Positions 8,799 through 18,333 of a DNA stretch of 54,493 bases are shown here, one piece after another. The DNA lies in the NCBI RefSeq assembly GCF_007989625.1, contig NZ_BJUK01000025.1, positions 1 to 54,493 of the forward strand. Reading direction: 5' to 3'. The stretch's first letter is position 1; every line of letters begins with the position of its first letter. The notes under the pieces are model-generated. The model saw only the letters and a list, made by a program, of their open reading frames with translations, made no database searches and was not told the origin of the DNA. This DNA is from Bisbaumannia pacifica. GTDB lineage: Bacteria; Pseudomonadota; Gammaproteobacteria; Pseudomonadales; Halomonadaceae. Made by a program: the position numbers and the translations under genes.

Positions 8799-9596
8799 TT
8801 ACGACTTTGGTCGAGTATTGACGAGTTGTTGCGACGCCGTACGGCGCAGTTGTCCCGGGGGGTGGCCATAGCGGCGACGGAAGGCGTGGGAGAGGGCGCT
8901 CTGGTTGGCGAAGCCGGTCAGGGCGGCGACCTCGGAGAGTGGCAGACGGCTCGAGGTCAGTAGTCGATGCGCCGCCTCCAGGCGGCGGCGCAGCAGGTAC
9001 TGGTAGGGCGTCAGGCCGGTCTGGCGGCGGAAGCGCTCGCTGAAGTGGGCCTCGCTCAGGCAGGCCTCTTGGGCCAGGTCGGCCACCGTCAGGCGACTGG
9101 CCAGGTGGCGGTCGATAAAGCGCTCCAGGGCGGCCAGGTCCAGGGGGCGACCGGGCTGGGGGCGCTCCTCGGGGAGCAGGCGGGCATGCAGACAACCCAA
9201 TAGCGTGGCGGTGAGCAGGTCGTCCTGGAGCCGTGGCACCGGGGCCCGGGCCTGCTCCAGCTCCAGGGTCACGAAGGCCAGGTAGCGGCGCAGAGGCTCG
9301 TCCAGGGCGAAGAAGCGCGGGGCGTCGAAGAGTCGAGCCAGCTCATGGTAGTGGCCGGTCAGGGGCGCGGCATTCCGGGGCAGGTCGAGAATCAGTTGGC
9401 GGTTGTCGCCGATGCCTTCGTAGTAGTGCACATGGCTCGCCGGAACGATGCAGCCGGAGAGAGGCGCGATGGAACCACCCAGGCCTTCGATCTCGAACTC
9501 CGCATGCCCGGTCAGCCCGATCACGATCTGATGGAAGTCGTGATCATGGTGGCGGGTGGTGTTGTCGAGGGGAATCAAGCGAATGGCACTGGGCAT
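8799..9596 (-). CDS. AraC-family regulator, likely of proline use
   Basis: A 265-residue protein with an N-terminal cupin-like sensor (HHDHDFHQIVIGLTG, residues about 15-90) and a C-terminal double helix-turn-helix (about 165-260: LTVADLAQEACLSEAHFSERFRRQTGLTPYQYLLRRRLEAAHRLL and LSEVAALTGFANQSALSHAFRRRYG). It is encoded directly upstream of putA in the same direction with a 123-base gap containing TTGACA (minus strand, 8760-8765) and the imperfect repeat TGCCGAGAAATTGGCA. In Pseudomonas an AraC-type activator (PruR) controls putA, and the context suggests the same job here. The effector, probably proline, is inferred. Confidence 0.85.
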   Translation of the reverse strand: MPSAIRLIPLDNTTRHHDHDFHQIVIGLTGHAEFEIEGLGGSIAPLSGCIVPASHVHYYEGIGDNRQLILDLPRNAAPLTGHYHELARLFDAPRFFALDEPLRRYLAFVTLELEQARAPVPRLQDDLLTATLLGCLHARLLPEERPQPGRPLDLAALERFIDRHLASRLTVADLAQEACLSEAHFSERFRRQTGLTPYQYLLRRRLEAAHRLLTSSRLPLSEVAALTGFANQSALSHAFRRRYGHPPGQLRRTASQQLVNTRPKS

Positions 9597-9688
9597 GGTG
9601 CGACCTCGAGCCTTGGCGAACGGCGCAGGCGACTAGTGTAACAGTCTTTGGGCGCTCGGGACGTTACCGGGATCTTGCCACCGGGACC

Positions 9689-10051
9689 TTAGTGGGAGCG
9701 TCGCCGTGCCCGGTGGCGGGCCAACTGGTCGCGCAGCTCGGCCAGCTCGTCACAGCCCTCTTGGCTGAACAGCTTGCCACCCCGGGCCGCCTGCCAGGGG
9801 CGGCCATGCTCGTCCATCAGGCGCTGGGCCCGGCGGCGAATGCCTTCGAGGATATCATCGTGGCGGATCGGGTAATTGACGACGGTCTGCCACTCGGTCT
9901 CCTGCACCGTGCCCTCCAGAGCGCGATCGAAGAGCGCCAACAGGTCCTCGGCCTCGGTGCGATAGCGCGGGGTCCGGGAGAGCATGAGAATCGCCACCAT
10001 GCCACCGAGGATCAGCAGGCAGACGGTAAAGATCAGCAGGAATAGGGCCAT
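9689..10051 (-). CDS. Small single-pass membrane protein, unknown function
   Basis: 120 residues from the ATG at 10051, which has GGAG seven bases upstream. The frame also opens from a GTG at 10120, but that has no ribosome site and starts 11 bases from the tRNA end. Residues 1-25 form one transmembrane helix (MALFLLIFTVCLLILGGMVA), followed by a basic turn and a charged, probably helical, cytoplasmic domain ending in RHRARRRSH. I do not recognise a family. The coding appearance and ribosome site support a real gene. Confidence 0.6.
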   Translation of the reverse strand: MALFLLIFTVCLLILGGMVAILMLSRTPRYRTEAEDLLALFDRALEGTVQETEWQTVVNYPIRHDDILEGIRRRAQRLMDEHGRPWQAARGGKLFSQEGCDELAELRDQLARHRARRRSH

Positions 10052-10131
10052 GAAGCCGCTCCAGGAACTCGTGTCGCTGGGAGCGCGGGGCCGGAAGAAG
10101 CGGGCAAGAAAAATTGACACGAGGAGAGAGT

Positions 10132-10205
10132 TGGAGCGGGTGAAGGGAATCGAACCCTCGTCTTAAGCTTGGGAAGCTTCTGCTCTACCATTGAGCTACA
10201 CCCGC
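10132..10205 (-). tRNA. tRNA-Gly (anticodon CCC)
   Basis: Complete 74-base cloverleaf with the CCA end encoded. Acceptor GCGGGTG pairs with CACCCGC, the D arm is GCTC/GAGC, the anticodon loop is TTCCCAA, the T arm is GAGGG/CCCTT with loop TTCGATT, and the discriminator is T. The loop places CCC at positions 34-36, reading GGG codons. The 27-43 pair is a G-A mismatch. It resembles E. coli glyU. Confidence 0.95.
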
Positions 10206-10317
10206 AAAGCGGAATGATAGTAAAACCAAATGCTTAGGCTTTGCAAGCGGCGATGGGCATTTCTCGTGATTCTGTTGCTAAGTGGCTGATCTATCGAGTC
10301 GCTGGTGGTCGGAACCG

Positions 10318-10345
10318 CCAACGCCGCCACCTTCGGCGGCGTTGG
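10318..10345 (-). terminator. Hairpin downstream of the small Cys-rich ORF
   Basis: Perfect 11-bp stem CCAACGCCGCC/GGCGGCGTTGG with a 6-base loop, 14 bases past the stop of the minus-strand ORF at 10359. No T-tract follows, so it may be a weak or factor-assisted terminator or an mRNA-stabilising hairpin. Confidence 0.5.
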
Positions 10346-10358
10346 CCGGGAACTCGCG

Positions 10359-10622
10359 TCAGGCCGGCAGGTGGGCGGCTCGGTGCGCCTGGGGGCCGAG
10401 CAAGGGGAAGCGCTGGGAGAGGCTGACCTGGCCCTGGCGGGCGACGCTGACCTGGACGCCGCGACCGCAGCAGCGGCACTGCACATAGGTGTCGAGGCGC
10501 AGGCGCCGGGTGCTGAAGTCGCCACCGATGCGCGACAGGCTGGGTGCCGTTTCCTGGGCGCCACAGGCGCAGTCGATGACCCAGTGGTGAGTATCGCTCC
10601 GATAGACGTGAATCGCTGACAT
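10359..10622 (-). CDS. Small Cys-rich protein, unknown function
   Basis: 87 residues. The ATG at 10622 has a strong AGGAGG seven bases upstream. A CxCG pair near residue 18 (DCACGAQ) and CRCCGRG near residue 49 give four or more cysteines spaced like a small zinc-ribbon. The C-terminal third is basic and low in structure. I know no family with this pattern. It stands alone between the tRNA and the structured region 10640-10990, with the hairpin 10318-10345 behind it. Confidence 0.6.
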   Translation of the reverse strand: MSAIHVYRSDTHHWVIDCACGAQETAPSLSRIGGDFSTRRLRLDTYVQCRCCGRGVQVSVARQGQVSLSQRFPLLGPQAHRAAHLPA

Positions 10623-10689
10623 GACGAGCCTCCTGCTAGACGCGGTACTCCATGTACCCTTGTCATCAAGGGTGGCAGATCGAGAGGGG

Positions 10690-10950
10690 CCGCGATGTCA
10701 GCCATTGCCGACAGGGGCTGTCATATCCCGGTGAAAGTCGCCGTGGAACAAGGGGTTGCCGGAGCGTCGTGGCGAGTGTTGAAAGCCCGGACAGAAAATT
10801 TCCCTGAGGGCGGAGAATTTTCGCCGCCCCGTGGTCACACTGCAGGTGAGCACAATGAATTCAGTCGATGGCAGTCGCACTGAGTTTCCATTGAGGCTTG
10901 CGTTTCGATCCCGCTTGCCGCCCGTGCCTTGGCCCGGGCGGCTTTTCTTT
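10690..10950 (+). ncRNA. Candidate structured RNA with its own terminator
   Basis: No convincing ORF lies here on either strand, yet the plus strand ends in a clear intrinsic terminator (10917-10950) with no plus-strand gene upstream of it. Just before it are two mutually exclusive stems: GAAAATT (10794-10800) with AATTTTC (10816-10822), or GGGCGG (10808-10813) with CCGCCC (10824-10829). This is typical of a regulatory RNA or a leader, but no promoter is obvious. It does not match 6S, tmRNA, RNase P or SRP RNA signatures. The left boundary is a guess. Confidence 0.35.
10917..10950 (+). terminator. Orphan plus-strand rho-independent terminator
   Basis: GCCGCCCG (10917-10924) pairs perfectly with CGGGCGGC (10935-10942) and is followed by TTTTCTTT. 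The flanking genes on both sides are on the minus strand, so it must end an unannotated plus-strand transcript or be a relic. Confidence 0.75.
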
Positions 10951-10993
10951 GCTCGAGCGGCGCTGGTCCGCAGGCCGCTGGGCGACAAATGCA

Positions 10994-11019
10994 CTCACCC
11001 CGGCGGGAGCCGGGGTGAG
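10994..11019 (-). terminator. Terminator of the CBS-domain gene
   Basis: Perfect 11-bp stem CTCACCCCGGC/GCCGGGGTGAG with loop GGGA, 22 bases past the stop codon at 11042. The minus-strand tail TGCATTTGT is only moderately T-rich. Confidence 0.7.
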
Positions 11020-11041
11020 GAGAGGGCAGGGAGAGGAGTCT

Positions 11042-11449
11042 TCAGCGTTTGCGCATTCGCAGGATGGCGTGAATCACGTCGCGTCGGGTGACGATACCCA
11101 CCAGGCGCTCCTGCTCCACCACCGGGTAGACCTTGGGCTTGGTGCCCAGCATCTCCTGGGCCAGATCGGTGATGCTCTTGTTGGGCGTCACCGAGAGCAC
11201 CTCGTGGCGCATCAGTTCCTTGACCAGGGGCGGTTCATGATTGAGGTAGGTGCTCTCCAGTAGCTTGCCCAGCACGTCCTGTTCGGAAATGAAGCCAATC
11301 AGGTGATCGCGGTCGTCGACGACCGGCGCCCCAGGCAGGCGGTGGAGTGCCAGTCCCTCGACAAGGTTGGACACCGAGGCGTTACCGCGGACCCGGTAGC
11401 AGTCGCGGGACATGATCTCACGAACGGTGGTAGGCGCCTTGTTGGGCAT
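11042..11449 (-). CDS. Two-CBS-domain protein
   Basis: 135 residues made of a tandem CBS pair and little else. CBS1 spans about residues 10-60 (IMSRDCYRVRGNASVSNLVEGL, GAPVVDDRDHLIGFISEQDVL) and CBS2 about 78-132 (LMRHEVLSVTPNKSITDLAQEML, VYPVVEQERLVGIVTRRDVIHAIL). Such stand-alone pairs bind adenine nucleotides and act as regulatory modules. The ATG at 11449 has GGAGA upstream. An in-frame extension to 11515 lacks CBS-like sequence and is rejected. No partner is encoded nearby, so the process it senses for is unknown. Confidence 0.88.
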   Translation of the reverse strand: MPNKAPTTVREIMSRDCYRVRGNASVSNLVEGLALHRLPGAPVVDDRDHLIGFISEQDVLGKLLESTYLNHEPPLVKELMRHEVLSVTPNKSITDLAQEMLGTKPKVYPVVEQERLVGIVTRRDVIHAILRMRKR

Positions 11450-11978
11450 GGCGAGTCTCCTTTGCTGCGATCGCGCCGGCCCCGACCGCGGGCCGACCTG
11501 AGCGAGCGATACCAATGGTCAGTCTCCGGGGCGCACTCCATACAGCGCTCGACGAGGAAGAGGGCGCAGCCGTGCTCGGCATAGTCCCGCAGCTGGCCGC
11601 GATTGGCTCCCATGGCCGGGGGCGTTCCTGCCTCTCGATGGAGGCTACGGTCGGGCAGTCGCCGCGGCGTCGCTCGAGTTCAGCATAGCCGAGGCCGGCG
11701 TGGGCCATCTGGGCTCGCTAAACAGTATGGCTAACGGTGCGCGGTGCGTAGTTCCGGAGGGTGGTGTCGCCCCGGCGTTCTTGCATCTGCGTGTCTTCTT
11801 CCGAGAGCGAGGACGGCACTGGAACCTCATCGCGCGAGACCCTTCCAATCTAGAGAGCCTTCGGCGTGGGTGCCATGGCTGAGTCATGGCAGTATCCGCG
11901 GCGCATGATGCTAGATAAAGTTGACTGGTTTGAACGTTTCGATGGTCATGAGCAATTAGAAGGGGGAGGCGAGTCACC
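11450..11978. other. Gene-poor stretch, possible remnant
   Basis: No ORF here has both a ribosome site and a protein-like composition. On the minus strand two overlapping frames (from 11708 and from 11613) each look partly protein-like. The second includes a stretch around residues 8-35 reading LRDYAEHGCALFLVERCMEC. They might be two halves of a frameshifted small gene, but I cannot assign one. AT content rises at 11880-11960 before the next gene. Confidence 0.3.
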
Positions 11979-12266
11979 ATGGATGCACGCGAATACCTGG
12001 CCAGGAAGGGCGTGGCGATCGGCAAGGACGAGGACAAACCCAATACCCTGGAGGAGCTGGCCTGGTCCCGGGCTCGCCAGTCGGGGCAACGCCCGCCCCG
12101 GGCCGGAACGCCCCACGACTGGGAGGATTGGGCGCGTTATCACGATGAGCTGGCCGGCGAGGCCAAGCGGCTCGGCCAGAAGATCGACCCCGAGGCGCAC
12201 CTGCATTACGAGGCCGAGGGCCATGCCGAGGCGCCGCGGATGGCGCCCCGGCGGCCCAAGAAGTAG
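11979..12266 (+). CDS. Small hydrophilic protein, unknown function
   Basis: 95 residues starting at an ATG with GGGGGAGG about ten bases upstream. It is strongly charged (MDAREYLARKGVAIGKDEDK at the start, RMAPRRPKK at the end), has no transmembrane segment or cysteine, and is probably helical. It is the only plus-strand gene between the CBS gene and glpD and converges on glpD. No family recognised. Ribosome site and amino acid composition make it a likely real gene. Confidence 0.6.
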   Translation: MDAREYLARKGVAIGKDEDKPNTLEELAWSRARQSGQRPPRAGTPHDWEDWARYHDELAGEAKRLGQKIDPEAHLHYEAEGHAEAPRMAPRRPKK

Positions 12267-12317
12267 GTTGCCCCGCGTCGCGTCTCCGGCGGCATCCATT
12301 GGCGGGGCCGGGCCCCG

Positions 12318-13835
12318 TCAGGAGGCGGCTTCTCCGAGCCTGGTGCCTGGGGTCAGGCGCTCGGCCAGATAACGTTCCAGCCGCTGGCGCTCGGCCTCGC
12401 TCAGGCGCAGCCCCAGCTTGGTACGGCGCCAGAGGATGTCGTCGGCGCCGCGCGCCCATTCCCGCTCCACCAGATAATCCACCTCGCGGCGGCTAAGCCC
12501 CGCGCCGAAGTCCTCGCCGAGGTCGCTCTCGGCTTGGCAGTCGTGCAGGAACTCCAGGCACAGGCTGCCGTAACTGGCGGCGAACCGTCGCGCCCGGGTC
12601 TCACCCAGGAAGGGGTAGTCCGCCAGCAGGCGCGCCACGAAGGCCGCCTGGCTACCGATATCCCCGCCGGGCAGAGGGGCCTCGGCGGTCCAAGTCTGCC
12701 CCATCGCGGGTAGGTGGGGCGCCAGTTGGGCCAGGGCGCTCTCGGCCAGCTTGCGGTAGGTGGTGATCTTGCCGCCGAACACCGACAGCAGGGGCGCCCC
12801 CTGGAGATTCAGGTCGAGGGTGTAGTCGCGGGTCATGGCGGAAGGGTCGGTGGACTCGTCGTCGCACAGCGGGCGTACCCCCGAATAGGAGGAGACCACG
12901 TCGTCGCGGCTCAGTTGAGTACGGAAGTGCTCGTTGACCACGGCGAGGATATAGCCGGTCTCCTCGTCGCTGATCGCCACCTCGGCCGGATCGCCCCGGT
13001 AGCGGCGGTCGGTGGTGCCGATCAGGCTGAAGTCCTGCTGATAGGGCAGGACGAAGACGATGCGGCCGTCCTGGTTCTGCAGGATATAGGCCCGCTCGTC
13101 GTCGTGGATCCGCGGCACGATCAGGTGGCTGCCCTGGATCATGCGGATACCGTAGCGGGAGCGCCGCTGGGTTCTTTCGCGAATGAATTCCTCCACCCAG
13201 GGACCCGCCGCATTGACCAGCGCCCTGGCGCGACGGATCTGACGGCGCCCGCTGTCGACCTCTTCCAGCTCAATCTCCCAGATGCCATCCACCTGGCGGG
13301 CCGCGACGCAGCGAGTACCGACCAGGATCTCCGCGCCTTGCTGCCTGGCCTGAAGGGCATTGAGGACCACCAGGCGGGCATCGTCGACCCAGCAGTCGGA
13401 GTACTCGAAGCCCTGGGTGATCTCGGGCTTGAGGGGGCCCTGGCCGGTGAAGCTCAGGCGTCGGGAACCGGGCAGGCTGTCGCGCTTGCCCAGGTGGTCG
13501 TAGAGGAAGAGGCCGGTGCGAATCATCCAGGCCGGACGCAGATGAGGGCGATGGGGCAGGATGAAGCGCAGCGGCCAGATGATATGCGGCGCCTTCCTGA
13601 GCAGCACTTCGCGTTCCTTGAGGGCCTCGCGTACCAGGCGAAACTCGCGATGCTCCAGATAACGCAGGCCGCCGTGAATCAGTTTGCTGCTGGCCGAGGA
13701 GGTGGCGCTGGCCAGGTCACGCTGTTCGCACAGGGCGACCCGGAGGCCGCGACCGGCGGCGTCATTGGCGATGCCGGTGCCGTTGATGCCGCCACCGATA
13801 ACGAAGAGATCGAGAAGGGGAGTCTGCGAGGCCAT
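12318..13835 (-). CDS. glpD: Aerobic glycerol-3-phosphate dehydrogenase
   Basis: A 505-residue FAD enzyme that oxidises sn-glycerol 3-phosphate to dihydroxyacetone phosphate at the membrane and passes electrons to quinone. The dinucleotide fold is at residues 11-21 (FVIGGGINGTG), followed by the family patterns SSKLIHGGLRYLEHREFRLV and GGKITTYRKLAE in the second half. Length is standard. It is transcribed away from glpF across a shared 446-base control region with GlpR-like half-sites. With GlpK it completes the path from glycerol to central metabolism. Confidence 0.96.
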   Translation of the reverse strand: MASQTPLLDLFVIGGGINGTGIANDAAGRGLRVALCEQRDLASATSSASSKLIHGGLRYLEHREFRLVREALKEREVLLRKAPHIIWPLRFILPHRPHLRPAWMIRTGLFLYDHLGKRDSLPGSRRLSFTGQGPLKPEITQGFEYSDCWVDDARLVVLNALQARQQGAEILVGTRCVAARQVDGIWEIELEEVDSGRRQIRRARALVNAAGPWVEEFIRERTQRRSRYGIRMIQGSHLIVPRIHDDERAYILQNQDGRIVFVLPYQQDFSLIGTTDRRYRGDPAEVAISDEETGYILAVVNEHFRTQLSRDDVVSSYSGVRPLCDDESTDPSAMTRDYTLDLNLQGAPLLSVFGGKITTYRKLAESALAQLAPHLPAMGQTWTAEAPLPGGDIGSQAAFVARLLADYPFLGETRARRFAASYGSLCLEFLHDCQAESDLGEDFGAGLSRREVDYLVEREWARGADDILWRRTKLGLRLSEAERQRLERYLAERLTPGTRLGEAAS

Positions 13836-13876
13836 GGTGTGCTTCCGTTGTCGTTATGAATCCGCAAAAAGCGTTG

Positions 13877-13894
13877 ATGTTTGAAAACGAAAAT
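13877..13894. promoter_or_regulatory. GlpR-type operator candidate at glpD
   Basis: ATGTTTGAAAACGAAAAT resembles the E. coli GlpR consensus (ATGTTCG, A/T spacer, CGAACAT) with degenerate arms. A perfect half-site CGAACAT lies at 13909-13915. Both are 42-80 bases upstream of the glpD start, where a repressor would block the promoter. Confidence 0.45.
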
Positions 13895-14124
13895 AGAAGA
13901 AGGCGGGGCGAACATCAAGCGTTAGCCGAAGGTCGTTTCTGCGCCGGTCGCGGGCAGAGGGGCAAGGGGTTGTGATTATTTCTTTGATTTTTAATGATAA
14001 ATTTCAAGATCTGTCAGCGAGGGGCAGATCGCCAGGCGGGCGGGTTAGACGAATGTCGTATCTCTTGAGGGTGCGTTTTTGTTGTGTCCCGACGCCTGGG
14101 TGGCTAGATTTGTGGTCGTAAAAA

Positions 14125-14149
14125 AACATTATTGGCAAGATAATGTTCG
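14125..14149. promoter_or_regulatory. GlpR-type operator candidate at glpF
   Basis: Inverted repeat AACATTAT-N7-ATAATGTT (14125-14147) overlapping a GlpR-like half-site ATGTTCG (14143-14149). GATAAT at 14139-14144 could be the minus-10 element, so binding would occlude the promoter. The regulator itself is not encoded in the window. Confidence 0.5.
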
Positions 14150-14281
14150 ATTTAGTTCGCTGTCGATGCTTGATAGACCTCTGTTGAGGTGCCTCTCTCC
14201 ACTTGGGCGCCCCGGGATGGCTGGGGAGAAGTGGGTCGGCCGCGGCACGACATAACAACCAAAACGATAATGGAGAGCGTG

Positions 14282-15091
14282 ATGACTCCCTTTCTGGGTG
14301 AGCTAATCGGAACGATGATCCTGATCATCTTCGGCGGCGGGGTGGTCGCCGGGGTGGTCCTCAAGGGCTCCAAGGCGGAGGCCAGTGGTTGGATCGTGAT
14401 TACCTTCGGCTGGGGGCTAGGGGTCGCCATGGCCATCTATACGGTAGGCCAGTTCAGCGGGGCCCATATCAACCCGGTAGTGACCGTCAGCCTGGCCGCC
14501 ATCGGTGAATTTCCCTGGCGCCTGGTGCCCCTCTATGTCATCGCCCAACTGATTGGCGCCTTCGTGGGCGCCCTGGTGGTCTGGCTGCACTACTTCCCCC
14601 ACTGGGAAGCCACCGAGGATGCCGATGCCAAGCTGGCGGTGTTCTGTACCGCGCCGGCCATTGCTCATACCCCGGCCAACCTGATCAGCGAGATCATCGG
14701 CAGCTTCGTGCTGGTACTGGGGGTGCTGGCCATTGGTGCCAATACCTTCAGCGAGGGCCTCAATCCGCTGATCATCGGCCTGCTGATCGTGGCCATCGGT
14801 CTCTCCCTGGGCGGGACCACCGGCTACGCCATCAATCCGGCCCGCGACCTGGGACCGCGCCTGGCCCATTGCCTGTTACCCATCGCCGGCAAGGGCGGCA
14901 GCCACTGGAAATATGCCTGGGTCCCCGTGGTGGGGCCGCTGTTGGGTGGTATCGCCGGTGCCCTGTTCTATCGGCACGTGTTTATCGAGCATAGCGGCCT
15001 GGCGGTGGCAATGGCCCTGGGGATCGTCGCCATCAGCCTGGCCACCGGGGTCCTGGGGGCCCTGAAGCGCACTTCCGTATCGGATGCCTGA
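14282..15091 (+). CDS. glpF: Glycerol uptake facilitator (aquaglyceroporin)
   Basis: A 269-residue MIP-family channel for passive glycerol entry. The two pore motifs are INPVVT (residues 63-68, a variant of NPA) and INPARD (184-189). The aspartate after the second motif is typical of glycerol-conducting members. Six transmembrane helices are evident. The ATG at 14282 has GGAGAG seven bases upstream. The longer frame from 14189 is not MIP-like. It lies 70 bases before glpK in the same direction, which points to a glpFK operon, so glycerol that diffuses in is trapped by phosphorylation. Confidence 0.95.
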   Translation: MTPFLGELIGTMILIIFGGGVVAGVVLKGSKAEASGWIVITFGWGLGVAMAIYTVGQFSGAHINPVVTVSLAAIGEFPWRLVPLYVIAQLIGAFVGALVVWLHYFPHWEATEDADAKLAVFCTAPAIAHTPANLISEIIGSFVLVLGVLAIGANTFSEGLNPLIIGLLIVAIGLSLGGTTGYAINPARDLGPRLAHCLLPIAGKGGSHWKYAWVPVVGPLLGGIAGALFYRHVFIEHSGLAVAMALGIVAISLATGVLGALKRTSVSDA

Positions 15092-15143
15092 GCCTCGCTC
15101 GGACAGGCCCGCCCGTATGTCTCACAATGACAACAACCTTTGA

Positions 15144-16682
<1,539 letters not shown>

Positions 16683-16718
16683 GTGGTCGCGACACGACAG
16701 TCTCTCTCGTAGACCCTT

Positions 16719-16743
16719 GCCCCGACGCGTTCGGGGCTTTTTT
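16719..16743 (+). terminator. Rho-independent terminator of glpFK
   Basis: GCCCCGA (16719-16725), loop CGCGT, TCGGGGC (16731-16737), then six T. It lies 37 bases past the glpK stop and separates glpFK from the ABC importer operon. Confidence 0.9.
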
Positions 16744-17243
16744 CCCTTCTTCCCCGTCGATAAGGAGTTTGTCGTGCCAGGGCGAGCGTCCTGCTCGATA
16801 CTATTCGAAATCTTGTGTTGGAAATCGAACATTCGGCATGGTGCGGCACTTGTCGGTGCGTAGGGTCACCTCCGTGGCTCTTTTTCGGCGCGACAATTAC
16901 TTAGTTGATTGAAATTATTTGATTTATTTGGCTGATTGACGGCTGATCCCGGCGATTCTAGATGGCCGTATAGTGGCCGATCGATTCCTTCGACTAAGGT
17001 CTAGTGTATTTATTCGCGCATTCTATTGCCGCTGATCCACTACTGGACTAGCCTGATTGTCGCAAACGAACATTTATTTTTCGTTTGTATGATCCGAGGG
17101 GGCAGGCAGGCGTTACTCCCTCGCCCGACACGAGTCCGCCCTGGTCGGGGTCGGGCTCCACCACGCCGAAGAGACCATCGACCCGACCCTGATTTCGCGA
17201 CGCAGATCGACGACAACGACAACAACTCTCGAGCGAGCACATC
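16744..17243 (+). promoter_or_regulatory. Control region of the glycerol ABC importer operon
   Basis: 500 bases without a credible ORF. The stretch 16885-17090 is AT-rich. It contains two perfect GlpR-like half-sites CGAACAT (16826-16832 and 17067-17073), a possible minus-35/minus-10 pair TTGACG (16936-16941) and TAGATG (16959-16964), and the operator/minus-10 combination at 17063-17093. The leader before glpS would be at least 140 bases. Confidence 0.6.
17063..17093 (+). promoter_or_regulatory. Operator overlapping a minus-10 element, glpS promoter
   Basis: Inverted repeat CAAACGAA-N9-TTCGTTTG (17063-17087) is followed immediately by TATGAT (17088-17093), a five-of-six match to the minus-10 consensus. 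The repeat covers the minus-35 position, so a bound repressor would block RNA polymerase. The contained half-site CGAACAT matches the glpD and glpF regions. Confidence 0.5.
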
Positions 17244-18332
17244 ATGTCTCTGAAACTCGACAGTATTGACCATGTGGTCAATGGCAATGCCCATATCGAG
17301 GGCATTGACCTGGAGCTGGCCCCTGGCTCCTTCAATGTCCTGCTGGGACGAACCCTGGCCGGCAAGACGACCCTGATGCGCTTGATGGCCGGCCTCGACC
17401 GCCCCACCCGCGGACGCATCCTGATGAACGGCGAGGACGTCACCGGCGTATCGGTACGCCGGCGCAACGTCTCCATGGTCTATCAGCAGTTCATCAATTA
17501 CCCCACCCTGACGGTCTTCGACAATATTGCCTCGCCGCTGCGCCTGGCGCGGGTGGCCAAGGCCGAGATCACCCGCCGGGTCCATGAGGTGGCAGAAATG
17601 CTGCATATCGACCACCTGCTGAGCCGCTACCCTCAGGAGCTCTCCGGGGGCCAGCAGCAGCGCACTGCCATGGGGCGGGCCCTGGTCAAGGAGGCGGATC
17701 TGATCCTCTTCGACGAGCCCCTGGTCAACCTGGATTACAAGCTTCGCGAGGAGTTTCGTCAGGAGCTGCGGGAGCTGTTCAAGGCGCGCAACTGCATCGC
17801 CGTCTATGCCACCACCGAGCCCAACGAGGCCCTGGCCTTGGGCGGCAAGACGGCGGTGCTCCACGAGGGGCGCCTGCTGCAATATGGGCGCACCGAGGAC
17901 GTCTACCACCGGCCACGGGACCTGCTCACTGCCGAGATGTTCTCCGAGCCCCCCATCAATGTGGTGCCGGGGCTGGTCTCCGGCCGCGAGGTCACCTTCG
18001 ACCGCAGCATGCATTTTCCCCTCAACGAGGACCTGGGCTCCCTCGCTCCCGGGCAGTACCACTTCGGGGTGCGACCCTCGCATATCGGCCTGACGCCCCA
18101 GGCCGACGATGACCTGGAGCTCGAGGTGCGGGTCGAGCTGGCCGAGATCAGCGGCTCCGAGACCTTCCTGCACGTGGGCAACGAGCTCTTCTCTCTGGTC
18201 CTCCACCTGGCAGGGGTGCACGAGTTCCGGGTCGATCAGCCCCTCAAGGTCTACCTGCCGACCCACCGGGTCTATGCCTTCGACCGGGATGGCGCCGTGG
18301 TGCATATCCCGTCGCACCTGGGAGGAAAGTGA
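17244..18332 (+). CDS. glpS: Glycerol ABC importer, ATPase subunit 1 (GlpS-type)
   Basis: A 362-residue CUT1-like ATPase with a C-terminal TOBE-type domain (about 230-362). The LSGGQ signature (133-137) and Walker B (D157, E158) are normal. The Walker A region GRTLAGKT (35-42) lacks the middle glycine, and the H-loop is YATTE (188-192), so threonine 191 replaces the switch histidine. It therefore cannot form a canonical ATP site with its own Walker A. Its partner GlpT is degenerate in the opposite places. It is first in the six-gene operon, and GGAGG at its end serves as ribosome site for glpT. The gene name follows the Rhizobium leguminosarum glpSTPQUV system. Confidence 0.9.
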   Translation: MSLKLDSIDHVVNGNAHIEGIDLELAPGSFNVLLGRTLAGKTTLMRLMAGLDRPTRGRILMNGEDVTGVSVRRRNVSMVYQQFINYPTLTVFDNIASPLRLARVAKAEITRRVHEVAEMLHIDHLLSRYPQELSGGQQQRTAMGRALVKEADLILFDEPLVNLDYKLREEFRQELRELFKARNCIAVYATTEPNEALALGGKTAVLHEGRLLQYGRTEDVYHRPRDLLTAEMFSEPPINVVPGLVSGREVTFDRSMHFPLNEDLGSLAPGQYHFGVRPSHIGLTPQADDDLELEVRVELAEISGSETFLHVGNELFSLVLHLAGVHEFRVDQPLKVYLPTHRVYAFDRDGAVVHIPSHLGGK

Positions 18333-18333
18333 G

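Larger units (their letters stand above)
13836..14281. promoter_or_regulatory. Divergent glpD/glpF control region
   Basis: 446 bases with no ORF, clearly more AT-rich than the flanks. It carries operator-like repeats near each gene (13877-13894, 13909-13915, 14125-14149). Both glpD and glpFK are expected to start here. Confidence 0.75.

Noticed and set aside
10690-10950. 6S RNA, tmRNA, RNase P RNA, SRP RNA or RsmY/Z-type RNA
   Set aside because: None of the conserved core sequences is present, and there are too few ordered GGA loops for an Rsm/Csr sponge.
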